Shown here piece after piece: positions 33,019 to 41,610 of a stretch of 64,000 bases of DNA. Origin of the DNA: Nocardia vulneris (GTDB lineage: Bacteria; Actinomycetota; Actinomycetes; Mycobacteriales; Mycobacteriaceae); the NCBI RefSeq assembly GCF_001613425.1, contig NZ_BDCI01000007.1, forward strand, positions 124,001 to 188,000. The letters are read 5' to 3'. Every line of letters begins with the position of its first letter. Position 1 is the first letter of the stretch. Below the pieces are notes generated by a model. The model did no database searches. It was not told where the DNA came from and saw nothing but the letters and a program-made list of their open reading frames with translations. The position numbers and the translations under genes were made by a program.

Positions 33019-33237
33019 ATGTCGAAGACCGAATACAGTGCGCTGCATTTCTCGCAGGCGAATCCGCGGGGGGCCGCGCAAGGGGACGTGCCTGCGCTGT
33101 TGCGCAGGATCGCCGCGACGCTGGAGGAACTCGGCGCGGTCAGTGTGCAGGACCTGGTGCTGCACAACGAGGTGACCGCCGAAGGTGACTGGCCTTCGGT
33201 CACGGTCTACTACACCAGGACCGACGGCGACGACTGA
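33019..33237 (+). CDS. Small conserved hypothetical protein
   Basis: A 72-residue protein starting at ATG 33019, 17 bases past the leuS stop. Content: SKTEYSALHFSQANPRGAAQ, an amphipathic helix (VPALLRRIAATLEELGAV), then strands QDLVLHNEV and WPSVTVYYTR. It looks like a compact alpha/beta fold and is probably co-transcribed with leuS, ending before a strong terminator. I do not know a function. Confidence 0.75.
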   Translation: MSKTEYSALHFSQANPRGAAQGDVPALLRRIAATLEELGAVSVQDLVLHNEVTAEGDWPSVTVYYTRTDGDD

Positions 33238-33275
33238 TCGACGGTAAGGGTGACCGGTCCGTGCGCGAACCGGTT

Positions 33276-33325
33276 CGGCCCCTTCCTTTTCCGGCAGACG
33301 GAACGGGAAGGGGCCGTAGTTTTTT
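33276..33325 (+). terminator. Rho-independent terminator of the leuS unit
   Basis: An 11-bp stem (CGGCCCCTTCC at 33276-33286 with GGAAGGGGCCG at 33306-33316) is followed by TAGTTTTTT. This is the one terminator here with a clear T-run, and it also separates the convergent SDR gene. Confidence 0.9.
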
Positions 33326-33331
33326 CCGGTG

Positions 33332-34033
33332 CTAGCTGGGCATCGGGCGGAGCACGATTTCGGTGGGGTGGGCGTCGCGCGGGGTTTCGACGGCGGTGCG
33401 GACCGCGCCGGCCACGGTCTCCGCGCGCAGGAACTGCTCCGGCTGATATTCGCGCCCCTCGTGCGCGATGATCTCGCGCTGCATGTCGGTGTCGATCCGG
33501 CCGGGGTGGATGGCCGTGACGCGCAGGGCCGGCTCCTCCAGCCGCAGGGCATCGCCGAAGGCGCGCAACGCGAACTTGCTCGCGGCGTAAGAGGCCCAGC
33601 CCGCGTTGGCGCGCAGGCCCGCACCCGAATTGATCAGCACCACATGGCCGTTCGCGACCCGCAGCGCGGGCAGCAGCAGGCGGGTCAGCTCGGCGACGGC
33701 GATCACGTTGGCTTCCAACGTATGTCGCCACTGCTCTACGGTGGACTCGGCGATGCTGTTCAGATCCGCGACACCGGCGTTGTGCACCAACACATCCAGG
33801 CGCGGTATCTGCGCGGTCGCCGCGGCCACCGCCGGGTAGTCGGTCAGCTCGACCGGCCACGCGGTCGCGCCGGGCAGCTCGTCGAGCACCGGGCGCAGCG
33901 CGTCGGCCGAGCGGGCACCGAGCAGCAGGTCGTGGGTCGGCGCGAGCTCTCGGGCGATGGCGGCGCCGAGCCCACGGCTCGCACCGGTGATCAGCGCGGT
34001 CGGCTTCGGGGAGCTGGTCACGGCATTGGTCAT
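33332..34033 (-). CDS. Short-chain dehydrogenase/reductase
   Basis: A 233-residue classical SDR. Cofactor motif TGASRGLGAAIA, NADP-type arginine (GARSADAL), NAG motif (VLVHNAGVADL), catalytic Ser in LINSGAG and Tyr/Lys in YAASKFALRAF. Substrate unknown. It is divergent from the glucosylglycerate hydrolase gene with about 195 bases between them. Confidence 0.92.
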   Translation of the reverse strand: MTNAVTSSPKPTALITGASRGLGAAIARELAPTHDLLLGARSADALRPVLDELPGATAWPVELTDYPAVAAATAQIPRLDVLVHNAGVADLNSIAESTVEQWRHTLEANVIAVAELTRLLLPALRVANGHVVLINSGAGLRANAGWASYAASKFALRAFGDALRLEEPALRVTAIHPGRIDTDMQREIIAHEGREYQPEQFLRAETVAGAVRTAVETPRDAHPTEIVLRPMPS

Positions 34034-34228
34034 GCGCCCCACCGTAATAGCCCAGGAAAACAGAGCGATGCACGCATATATCGATCGACCATCTCGAGCA
34101 GTGAAATACGGACGGGGCATTCGAGAGTGACAACCGCCGCGCACGAGCCCCCCGCCGCCAGGTGGGACGAGGCCGAGTCGGACATCACAGAACGGGCGTA
34201 CTTGCGGGTGGCACCGCAGAATAGGGGG

Positions 34229-35566
34229 ATGGCACACCCGGGGTTCACGCCCACGCAGCTCGCGGCCCGCGCCGCGTACCTGCTGCGCGGCAACGACCTG
34301 GGCACGATGACCAGCGCGGCGCCGCGCCTGTATCCGCACATGTGGAGCTGGGACGCCGCGTTCGTCGCGGTCGGCCTGGCCCCGCTGAGCGTGGAACGGG
34401 CCGTGATCGAGCTCGACACGCTGCTCTCGGCGCAGTGGAAGAACGGCATGATCCCGCACATCGTGTTCGCCAACGGCGTCGACGGCTATTTTCCGGGTCC
34501 CGCGCGGTGGGAGTGCCGCAGGCTGGCCGCGAACGCGCCCGACGGGCCGGACACCTCCGGCATCACCCAGCCGCCGGTGCACGCCATCGCGGTGCAGCGC
34601 ATCCTCGATCACTCGCGCAGGCACGGCCGCAGCACCCGCGCGGTCGCGGAGGACTTCCTGCACCGGCGCTGGCCCGATCTGGTGCGCTGGCATCGCTGGC
34701 TGGCGCACGCCCGCGACCCCAAGGAAACCGGCCGGATCACGCTGTATCACGGCTGGGAATCCGGCATGGACAATTCGCCGCGCTGGGACCGGGCCTACGC
34801 CAACGTGGTTCCCGAGGATCTGCCGCCCTACCGGCGCGAGGACACCGCGGTGGTCGCCGATCCCACCCAGCGCCCGAGCGATCGCGAGTACGACCGCTAT
34901 CTCTGGCTGGTCGAGCAGATGCGGCGGGCGGGCTACGACGATTACCAGCTCTCCTCGACGATGAGTTTCGCCGTCGAGGACGTGTTCGTCACCGGAATCT
35001 TCGCGCTGGCGTGCGAGGTGCTCGCGAATATCGGCGAGGAGTACAAGCAGCCGCACGCCGACGTGCGCGAGCTGTACGCGTGGGCCGATCGTTTCCGGGC
35101 GGGCGTCGTCGCGACGACGGACCCGCGCACCGGCGCGGCCCGGGATTTCGATGTGCGCCTGCAGCGCTGGATCAGCACCGAGACGTTGGCGATGTTCGCG
35201 CCGCTGCTGTGCGGCGGGCTGGCGCGCGATACCGAACGGGCGCTGCTGCGCACGTTCGAGGGTCCGCGCTTCTGCGGGCATCCCGATCTGCGCTACGCGC
35301 TGCCGCCCTCGACCTCGCCGGTGTCGCGGGAGTTCCGGTCCCGCGAATATTGGCGCGGGCCGGTGTGGCCGGTGATGAGCTGGCTGTTCTCCTGGGTGTT
35401 CGCCCGGCGCGGCTGGGCCGAACGCTCGTTCATGCTGCGGGCCGAGGGCCTGCGCCAGGCCAGCGACGGCAGCTTCGCCGAGTACTACGAACCGTTCACC
35501 GGCGAACCGCTCGGCAGCATGCAGCAGTCGTGGACCGCCGCGTCGGTGCTGGATTGGCTGGGCTGA
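34229..35566 (+). CDS. ggh: Glucosylglycerate hydrolase (GH63)
   Basis: A 445-residue (alpha/alpha)6-barrel enzyme that matches the mycobacterial glucosylglycerate hydrolase closely along its length, from FTPTQLAARAAYLLRGNDLG to SMQQSWTAASVLDWL. The general acid Asp181 is in GWESGMDNSPRWD and the base Glu is in SFAEYYEPFTGEP near residue 418. It splits glucosylglycerate, a compatible solute stored under nitrogen limitation, into glucose and glycerate. The ATG at 34229 follows AGGGGG. Synthesis genes (gpgS, gpgP) are not in this window. Confidence 0.95.
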   Translation: MAHPGFTPTQLAARAAYLLRGNDLGTMTSAAPRLYPHMWSWDAAFVAVGLAPLSVERAVIELDTLLSAQWKNGMIPHIVFANGVDGYFPGPARWECRRLAANAPDGPDTSGITQPPVHAIAVQRILDHSRRHGRSTRAVAEDFLHRRWPDLVRWHRWLAHARDPKETGRITLYHGWESGMDNSPRWDRAYANVVPEDLPPYRREDTAVVADPTQRPSDREYDRYLWLVEQMRRAGYDDYQLSSTMSFAVEDVFVTGIFALACEVLANIGEEYKQPHADVRELYAWADRFRAGVVATTDPRTGAARDFDVRLQRWISTETLAMFAPLLCGGLARDTERALLRTFEGPRFCGHPDLRYALPPSTSPVSREFRSREYWRGPVWPVMSWLFSWVFARRGWAERSFMLRAEGLRQASDGSFAEYYEPFTGEPLGSMQQSWTAASVLDWLG

Positions 35567-35660
35567 ACCGCCGGGTTCGGACGCTGTTGGGTAAATGTTC
35601 CGCAACTGCCCCTCGAGCAACACTGGTCACAGGAAGATCAAATAGCTATCGTCGAACGCC

Positions 35661-36395
35661 ATGGACATCCGTCGTTGGAGCTCGACCATCCGTCGCCGCG
35701 GTTCGGCGCTGACCCTGCTGATGCTCACCGGCATCCTCACCGCAACCCTGCCCGGCACCGCGGTGGCCACGCCGACCGGCCCGGACGTCTCGTCCTGGCA
35801 GCACATCGACGGACGGCTGATCGACTGGTTCGCGGTCAAGCGGTCCGGCCACGACTTCGCCATGGTGAAGGCCACCGAGGGCCTTAGCTACATCAACCCG
35901 TATTTCGTCCCGGACAGCCTGCTGATGCGGGCGGCCGGGGTGGCTCGCGGGACCTACCACTACGCCCGGCCGAACCTGCCGCCCGAGCCGCAGGCCGCGC
36001 TGTACGCGACCGTGGTACTCGGGCAGAACGGCGCGCTGGACCTGCCGCCGGTGCTCGATCTGGAGACCACCGGCGGACTGCCGCCCGCCGCGCTGATCGA
36101 TTGGACGCGGCGGTACCTCAACACGGTGCAGGCCCTCACCGGACGAGTCCCGATCGTCTACACCTATCCACACTTCTGGCGGACGGCGATGGCCGATACC
36201 AACGAGTTCACCCGGTATCCGCTGTGGATCGCCGACTACCGGGACAACGACGATCCCGAGGTGCCGGGCGGCTGGCCGCACTGGACCTTCTGGCAGACCA
36301 CCGACAGCGGCCGGATCGACGGCATCGCGGGCAACACCGACCTGAACCGCTACAGCGGCGCGCAGGGCGATTTCGCCCGCTTCGCCAATATGTAG
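35661..36395 (+). CDS. Secreted GH25 lysozyme-like muramidase
   Basis: A 244-residue precursor: signal peptide to about residue 36 (LTGILTATLPGTAVA), then a GH25 barrel (GPDVSSWQHIDGRLIDW, FAMVKATEGLSYINPYF, GTYHYARPN). The catalytic acids are in VLDLETTGG. The final block WPHWTFWQTTDSGRIDGIAG is typical of the family. It would cut peptidoglycan between MurNAc and GlcNAc outside the cell, for remodelling or competition. Confidence 0.92.
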   Translation: MDIRRWSSTIRRRGSALTLLMLTGILTATLPGTAVATPTGPDVSSWQHIDGRLIDWFAVKRSGHDFAMVKATEGLSYINPYFVPDSLLMRAAGVARGTYHYARPNLPPEPQAALYATVVLGQNGALDLPPVLDLETTGGLPPAALIDWTRRYLNTVQALTGRVPIVYTYPHFWRTAMADTNEFTRYPLWIADYRDNDDPEVPGGWPHWTFWQTTDSGRIDGIAGNTDLNRYSGAQGDFARFANM

Positions 36396-36412
36396 CGCCA
36401 CCCGGAAACCAC

Positions 36413-36449
36413 GAAACCGCCACTCCTGCAGGGAAACAGTGGCGGTTTC
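36413..36449. terminator. Bidirectional terminator between lysozyme and phoX genes
   Basis: A perfect 12-bp stem (GAAACCGCCACT at 36413-36424 with AGTGGCGGTTTC at 36438-36449) lies between two convergent genes. Confidence 0.85.
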
Positions 36450-36471
36450 GCAGGGCGGTGCACCGGGGACG

Positions 36472-38547
36472 CTAGGCGCCGATCCGGCCGCCGTTCTTCT
36501 GCCACACCGCGGCAACCGAAGGACGCGGTTGCGCGGTGCCGCCGTCGGGCCAATGCGACAGCGGGTTCTCGGGGGTGGCGTCGTCGGACTCGCCGGGATG
36601 CTGCACGCACACCAGCACGCGCGCCTCGGTGACCACCGGGCCGCAGGTCTCCGCACCACGCGGCACCGTCAGGAATTGTTTGGTGGCACCGCGATTCGCG
36701 CCGTCGAGAACGACGGAGAACAGGCCGTCGTTCGATTTCAGCGCGTTGCCGTCGGTGGAGATCCACAGGTTGCCGTACGGATCGAAGGCCAGGTTGTCCG
36801 GGCAGGAGATCGGGCTGACCTTCGATTTGTCGTACCCGGCGAAGTAGGTGTCCGCGGCGTTCGGGTCACCGCAGACCAGCAGCAGCGACCAGGTGAACTT
36901 CGTGCCCGCGTGCTCGTCGTCGATCTCCAGGATCTGACCGTTCTTGTTCAGGTTGCGCGGATTCGCCTCATCCGGGCCCTGTTTGCCGGCGGCCCCGCGA
37001 TTGTCGTTGTTGGTCAACGCGACATAGACCTTGCCGGTATACGGGTTGGCCTCGAAGTCCTCGGGGCGGTCCATCTTGGTGGCGCCGACCTTGTCCGCGG
37101 CCAGCCGGGTGAACACCGCGACCTCTTCCGCGCTCATGCCGTCGACCAGCGACTTACCTTTGCCGTCCGCGCCGGTCTCCAGCAGCGGAATCCATTGGCC
37201 GGTACCGGTGAAACCCTGGTCGGAGGGCTGCGCACCGCTGCCGTCGACCTTGTCCGGATGGTCGCCGGTGAGCTTGGCGACGTAGAGCGTGCCCGCGTCC
37301 AGGATGGTCAGGTTGTGCCGCATGCTCGACGCGCCCGCACCCGACTCCACCTTCCGCGACGACACGAATTTGTACATGTAGTCGAACTTTTCGTCGTCGC
37401 CGGTGTAGGAGACGACCTCACCCTTCGCGGTGACGTAGATGGTGGCGCCCTCGTGCTTGAGCCGCCCCATCGCGGTGTGCTTGATCGGCGTCGAGGTGGG
37501 ATCCCACGGATCCACCTCCACCACGTAGCCGAATCTGTTGGCCTCGTTGGGTTCCTGCGCCAGGTCGAATCGCTTGTCGGCACGCTCCCACTGGTTGGGC
37601 GTCTTGCCGGCGGCGAACCCGTACCGCTTGGCGCGAGCGGCCGCGGTGGCCTCGGTGAGCTTGTCGCCGTTGGCGAAATAGCCGTTGAAGTTCTCTTCGC
37701 CGGAAAGGACTGTGCCCCAGGGGGTCACGCCGCCCGCGCAGTTGGCGAAGGTGCCGAGCACCTTGGTGCCGGTCGGATCGGCGGAGGTCTTGACCAGATC
37801 GCTGCCCGCGGCCGGGCCGGTGAGCGTGAACTCGGTGGTCGCGGTGATCCTGCGGTTGTACTTGCCGAAGGCGGGCGTCAGCTTGCCCGTACCCGCTTCG
37901 CCGCGCACCTCGACCACGGTCAGGCCGTGTGCCGCCTGGGTGATCGCGATCTGCTCCTCGGTCGGTGCGTCCTTGTTGTACCCGCGGAACATGTGCGGGC
38001 CGGTGGTGTATTCGTGATTCACCACGAGCAGGAAGGCATTCGTCTGCCCCTCGATCGGCAAGAGCGCCGCGAAATCGTTGTTGTAACCGAATTGCTTGGC
38101 CTGCGCGGCTGCCGACTGCTTGTCGAAATCGAACGCGGGCGCGTCCGCGAAAAGCGGATCGCCCCAGCGGATCACGACGCCCTGCTCGTAGCCCTCCGGA
38201 ATCACCAGCGCGTCTTCCTTGTTCGGCGCGACCGCGGCGAAGTCGGTGCCGGTCCCGGGCGAGCCGCTGGGCGAGGGGCCGGCCGACCCCGCCTGCTCGA
38301 CATCGTCGCCGCACGCCGCGAGCACACTGCCGGCGCCGACGGCGAGCACGGCCGCCGCGCCGCCCTTGATCAGGCCGCGCCGGTTCAGCGAGCTGACGAT
38401 GTCACCGAAGTAGGCGCCCGCCGAGGTATTGGGGACCTCGTGGAAACACGCGTTCGCGCATTTGTATTCACACGTGACCGCGGCGCGCGAGGACTGGCCG
38501 TCGTGTTTCACGAACAAGGCGAGGGGCTGCAACTTCACGATCGGCAC
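36472..38547 (-). CDS. PhoX-family (DUF839) phosphatase, Tat-exported lipoprotein
   Basis: A 691-residue PhoX-like protein, a calcium/iron-dependent alkaline phosphatase family. The N-terminal conserved Cys block TCEYKCANACFHEVPNTS precedes a Tat signal (LNRRGLIKGGAAAVLAVG) that ends in the lipobox LAACG, so the protein is probably lipid-anchored after Tat export. PhoX blocks include VNHEYTT, GGVTPWGTVLSGEENFNGYF, MGRLKHEGATIY and FDPYGNLWISTDG. GTG 38547 was chosen; a TTG at 38580 is an alternative. Likely induced by phosphate starvation, but no PHO box was identified. Confidence 0.9.
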   Translation of the reverse strand: MPIVKLQPLALFVKHDGQSSRAAVTCEYKCANACFHEVPNTSAGAYFGDIVSSLNRRGLIKGGAAAVLAVGAGSVLAACGDDVEQAGSAGPSPSGSPGTGTDFAAVAPNKEDALVIPEGYEQGVVIRWGDPLFADAPAFDFDKQSAAAQAKQFGYNNDFAALLPIEGQTNAFLLVVNHEYTTGPHMFRGYNKDAPTEEQIAITQAAHGLTVVEVRGEAGTGKLTPAFGKYNRRITATTEFTLTGPAAGSDLVKTSADPTGTKVLGTFANCAGGVTPWGTVLSGEENFNGYFANGDKLTEATAAARAKRYGFAAGKTPNQWERADKRFDLAQEPNEANRFGYVVEVDPWDPTSTPIKHTAMGRLKHEGATIYVTAKGEVVSYTGDDEKFDYMYKFVSSRKVESGAGASSMRHNLTILDAGTLYVAKLTGDHPDKVDGSGAQPSDQGFTGTGQWIPLLETGADGKGKSLVDGMSAEEVAVFTRLAADKVGATKMDRPEDFEANPYTGKVYVALTNNDNRGAAGKQGPDEANPRNLNKNGQILEIDDEHAGTKFTWSLLLVCGDPNAADTYFAGYDKSKVSPISCPDNLAFDPYGNLWISTDGNALKSNDGLFSVVLDGANRGATKQFLTVPRGAETCGPVVTEARVLVCVQHPGESDDATPENPLSHWPDGGTAQPRPSVAAVWQKNGGRIGA

Positions 38548-38642
38548 GCTAAACGATCCGGACAATCCAGAAACGGACAAAAGGTGAACAGCGGACCAAT
38601 TAGGTAACCCTTAATTTGCCCAGCTACCGCTCGGCACGAACA

Positions 38643-38682
38643 AATGCCGCGCCCTCCGCATGATGCGGAGCAGCGCGGCATT
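38643..38682 (-). terminator. Hairpin downstream of the membrane protein gene at 38692
   Basis: The outer stem AATGCCGCGC (38643-38652) with GCGCGGCATT (38673-38682) encloses a second stem CTCCGCA/TGCGGAG. It lies directly past the stop codon of the minus-strand gene. Confidence 0.8.
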
Positions 38683-38691
38683 CGCCGGGGT

Positions 38692-39492
38692 TCAGGCATT
38701 GACGGCGAGCGCGATGACGACCTCGTGCTCGGCCTCCGGCAGATAGTGCACCCGCAGGATGCGACCGACCTGCACCTGGCCGACACTGCTCGGGGCCAGG
38801 AACTTCTCCACCAGCGTGCTGAAGGTCGACCCGTCCGGCCTGGTCACGACCAGCCCGAGGGCGATCTTCGAGTGGCCGTCGCGGATCTCGCCGGTCACCG
38901 AGAGCGAGCGCACCACCGCCTGGGTCGCGATGCCCCGCTCGGCGATGTCGAGCTTGTGCCGGGTGGTGATGCCCTTGCGGATCATCGACTCGTTCATGGC
39001 CTGCTGGGCTTGGGCGGTATCACCGGAAAGATCCACCTCGACCTTGTCGGTGCGGTCCGGCAGGTAGCGCACCGGCAGCACCACCCCGGGCTGCAACAGG
39101 GCCAATTCCGTCAGCGGCACAATCATTTTCGCGGTCGCCACGAAGTTCTTCCCGTCGGCGCCCTCGACGGCGAATTCGATCCGCACCTGCGGTTGGTCGT
39201 TGACGGTTATCCCCGTCTGACCGACCGACCTGATGGTGCCGAGGCCCAGCAGGCCGTTGCGGAACGCCGCACTGTTCCGTCCGGTGAACGCCGCGGTGAT
39301 GCCCTCGCCGGTGAGGGCGAACACGGTGGGGACGAGGGTGAGCGCGAGGATAGGCAGCACCATCTGCCAACCGAGCCAACCCATTCCGGCCGGTTCGTAG
39401 ACATCGGTGCGGGCGTAGGTGAGGCCGTGCAAGACGTAGTAACCGATGGCGAGCGCCCCGACCGCGACGGCGCCCCAGCGCAGGTATTTCAT
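38692..39492 (-). CDS. Membrane protein with a large soluble domain, unknown function
   Basis: A 266-residue protein with two N-terminal membrane segments (WGAVAVGALAIGYYVLHGL near 6-24 and WQMVLPILALTLVPTVFAL near 42-60) and a soluble part of about 200 residues. The soluble part has two similar beta modules: TGITVNDQPQVRIEFAVEG to VVLPVRYLPDRTDKVEV, and IALGLVVTRPDGSTFSTLV to RILRVHYLPEAEHEVVI. The repeated RYLP/HYLP pattern marks an internal duplication, as in DUF3592-like proteins. It follows the LpqH-like gene with a terminator between them. Confidence 0.8.
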   Translation of the reverse strand: MKYLRWGAVAVGALAIGYYVLHGLTYARTDVYEPAGMGWLGWQMVLPILALTLVPTVFALTGEGITAAFTGRNSAAFRNGLLGLGTIRSVGQTGITVNDQPQVRIEFAVEGADGKNFVATAKMIVPLTELALLQPGVVLPVRYLPDRTDKVEVDLSGDTAQAQQAMNESMIRKGITTRHKLDIAERGIATQAVVRSLSVTGEIRDGHSKIALGLVVTRPDGSTFSTLVEKFLAPSSVGQVQVGRILRVHYLPEAEHEVVIALAVNA

Positions 39493-39514
39493 GATGCTCC
39501 TTCGGGATTCGAGC

Positions 39515-39553
39515 CCACCCCGTCGTCGCGCTCGGGCCGCGACGACGGGGTGG
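39515..39553 (-). terminator. Strong hairpin between the LpqH-like gene and the next gene
   Basis: A perfect 16-bp GC-rich stem (39515-39530 with 39538-39553) and 7-base loop follow the stop of the lipoprotein gene. It separates that gene from the membrane protein gene downstream. Confidence 0.88.
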
Positions 39554-39580
39554 ACCGGAAAGGGTTGGCGCGGAAGTTGA

Positions 39581-40120
39581 TCAGCCGCCGACGATGTCCG
39601 AGCAGGCGAAGGTGACGTCGAATTTCGAGGTCTTCGGGCCGGCCAGCGGGTTGGTCAGGTCAGGGGCGCCGACGCCCTCGCCGGAGATCTTGTAGGTGTT
39701 GCCGTCCTTCGTGAGCGTGGCCGAGCCGCCCGGCATGCCGTTGCCGAAGCCGATCGCGTAGGGCTGACCCGACTCGCCGCCCTTGGTGCCCGCGAACCCC
39801 ACCGCCTGGACCGTGTCGGTGCCGGTGATGGTGGCGCTCACCGCCAGGTTGCCGTAGGTGGCGTTGGCGCTGTCGGTCAGCGCGAGCGCCAGCGTGCCCG
39901 CCTGCTTCGCACAGGTGGTGGTGAACGTCGCGGTGAGGGCCTTGCCGTCGACCGAGGCGGTCGACTTGCCCGCCGGTGCCGGGTTGCCCTGCGCGGACGG
40001 CGTCGCGGCGGCCGAGGACTTGGCCGGGCTGCTGCTCGCGTCGTCGCTGCATCCGGTGACGAACAGCGCGGTAGCGGCGGCGGCGGTGACGAGGACGGCG
40101 GTGACGGACTTGGTGTTCAT
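39581..40120 (-). CDS. LpqH-like (19 kDa antigen family) lipoprotein
   Basis: A 179-residue lipoprotein precursor with a signal sequence and lipobox (FVTGCSDD, lipidated Cys near residue 24), a Ser/Ala/Pro-rich linker (SSSPAKSSAAATPSAQG) that may be glycosylated, and a beta-rich domain with one Cys pair (TTTCAKQAG and FACSDIVGG). Domain layout matches the mycobacterial LpqH/LppE family, surface lipoproteins and TLR2 agonists. It is divergent from the CHAT operon. Confidence 0.85.
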   Translation of the reverse strand: MNTKSVTAVLVTAAAATALFVTGCSDDASSSPAKSSAAATPSAQGNPAPAGKSTASVDGKALTATFTTTCAKQAGTLALALTDSANATYGNLAVSATITGTDTVQAVGFAGTKGGESGQPYAIGFGNGMPGGSATLTKDGNTYKISGEGVGAPDLTNPLAGPKTSKFDVTFACSDIVGG

Positions 40121-40278
40121 GATGCTTCCTGACTGTCTGGGGAGGGCTCGGTGTCTTCCTGGAGTTCGGCCGGCCCGGTGTGGCTGGGCCGATACGAGAA
40201 AGGTAGGAACGGTTCGCGCCCTACCGATCCCAGGTTTGCGCCGGTCCGAATCCGACAAATGTCCGTTAACCTGGTCGA

Positions 40279-41610
40279 ATGCGACGACCGCGCGCCATGG
40301 TGCTCGACGAGGTGTGGCGCAAGCTCGACGGAGTGGAACCGCTCAGCGGTCCGCACGGCGGGCCGTTGCGCCGCACGGTGAAACTCGTGCTCGATCCGCT
40401 GGTGATCCGGCCCGTGCAGCATCCGCTCTGCGCCGGGCCGATCCTCAGCGCCGACGGTGCGGTGCTGCTCGCCACCCGCGTGCACGCCGCGGCGGACGTG
40501 CTGCGCGCGACCGCGGCCTGGTTCACGCTGCTCAAGCAGGTGCGCCGAGCCTTGCGGATCACCGAGGGGAACCCGCAGGACCTGTATTTCCAGCGCTGTT
40601 TCGAACTCGCGACGACAGCAGGCCCACCGGACGCGGCACGCGACCGCGCGGTCGCCGAGGCGACACTGCGCGAGGTGCACGATCTAGCGGCAGGCCGGAC
40701 CACCCAGGCCCTGAAGGAGTATGTCGCGCAACGCACTGCCGAACTCACCGGGTTGATCGAAATCGCTTGGCGGCGCAGGCCGTTGACCGGTCCGTCGGGC
40801 GGTGACCACACGGCCGCGATCGTCGAGCTGCTCGATGCGTGCGCCGCCGCGCGGCAGGGGCAGCAGCAGGACAACGGCCGGCGGACGCTGGATCGGCTTG
40901 TCGCCGCGCACGCGGGCACGCACGCCGGGATCCGGCTGTGGCAGGACGAATCCGCCTGTTCCGCGGGCGAACTCGGGCTCACGGTGCACCCCGTGCCACG
41001 GCCGCCCGCGGTCGGCGTCTCGGCTTCGACGGCCACCCTGGGTTTGCCGTTCGACCGCACCGTCTACGAGCGTGTGTTCACCGCGCTCCAAGCCTCGACC
41101 GAACGCGCTGAGCTACCACCGATTCCCGAGCTGGTGCGCACCGAGATCGCCCGGAGTTGTTCACCTTGGGCGTTTTTGGACGAGACGCTGCGGGTGGCGG
41201 CGACCGTCGGTGTCACGCTGGCACACGGTCTCGTGCCGATCGGCGGGCCGGAGGTCGGTAGTCCGGAAACCGCGGCACACCGCGTGATCAACAGTCGGTG
41301 GCGGCGGGAAGCGTATGTGCTGCAAGCCCGGCGGCTGGTGGTCCGTAGTGCCGCCACACCGCCGCCCGCCGGGCCGCTCGCCGCCATCGCCGCGGAATTG
41401 TCCACACCGTGGCGGCCGTACCTGCGGCGGCTGTGGGTGCGGCTGCACGGCCGGGATGTCCGGGAGTTCGCGGTCCACGACCCGGACGAACTGTGGGATC
41501 TGCTCGACGGTGTCGCCCGCTCGGTCATCCTCGATCACCGCACCAGGGTCAAACAGGCGTTGAGTGTCATGGCGGCCGAGCCGGATTCGACCGAATCGAG
41601 GGCGAGCTGA
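40279..41610 (+). CDS. First gene of the CHAT operon, unrecognised
   Basis: A 443-residue, largely helical protein with no signal peptide or membrane segment. An Arg/Trp-rich C-terminal third (RRLWVRLHGRDVREFAVHDP, DELWDLLDGVARSVILDHRT) and a middle Gln/Asp stretch (ARQGQQQDNGRRTLDR) stand out. I recognise no domain. It is joined to the next gene by a 1-base stop-start overlap (TGATG), so it is an obligate member of the four-gene unit. Start alternatives: ATG at 40279 or 40297. Could be the sensor or substrate for the CHAT protease; this is inference. Confidence 0.8.
   Translation: MRRPRAMVLDEVWRKLDGVEPLSGPHGGPLRRTVKLVLDPLVIRPVQHPLCAGPILSADGAVLLATRVHAAADVLRATAAWFTLLKQVRRALRITEGNPQDLYFQRCFELATTAGPPDAARDRAVAEATLREVHDLAAGRTTQALKEYVAQRTAELTGLIEIAWRRRPLTGPSGGDHTAAIVELLDACAAARQGQQQDNGRRTLDRLVAAHAGTHAGIRLWQDESACSAGELGLTVHPVPRPPAVGVSASTATLGLPFDRTVYERVFTALQASTERAELPPIPELVRTEIARSCSPWAFLDETLRVAATVGVTLAHGLVPIGGPEVGSPETAAHRVINSRWRREAYVLQARRLVVRSAATPPPAGPLAAIAAELSTPWRPYLRRLWVRLHGRDVREFAVHDPDELWDLLDGVARSVILDHRTRVKQALSVMAAEPDSTESRAS

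Noticed and set aside
755..35566. Glycerate kinase and glucosylglycerate hydrolase as one pathway unit
   Set aside because: Glycerate is a product of the hydrolase and a substrate of the kinase, but the genes are about 32 kb apart with no shared regulatory sequence seen.
33332..35623. Long minus-strand frame running through the glucosylglycerate hydrolase gene
   Set aside because: Only its last 233 codons are a real SDR gene. The rest is antisense to a well-matched enzyme and lacks motifs.
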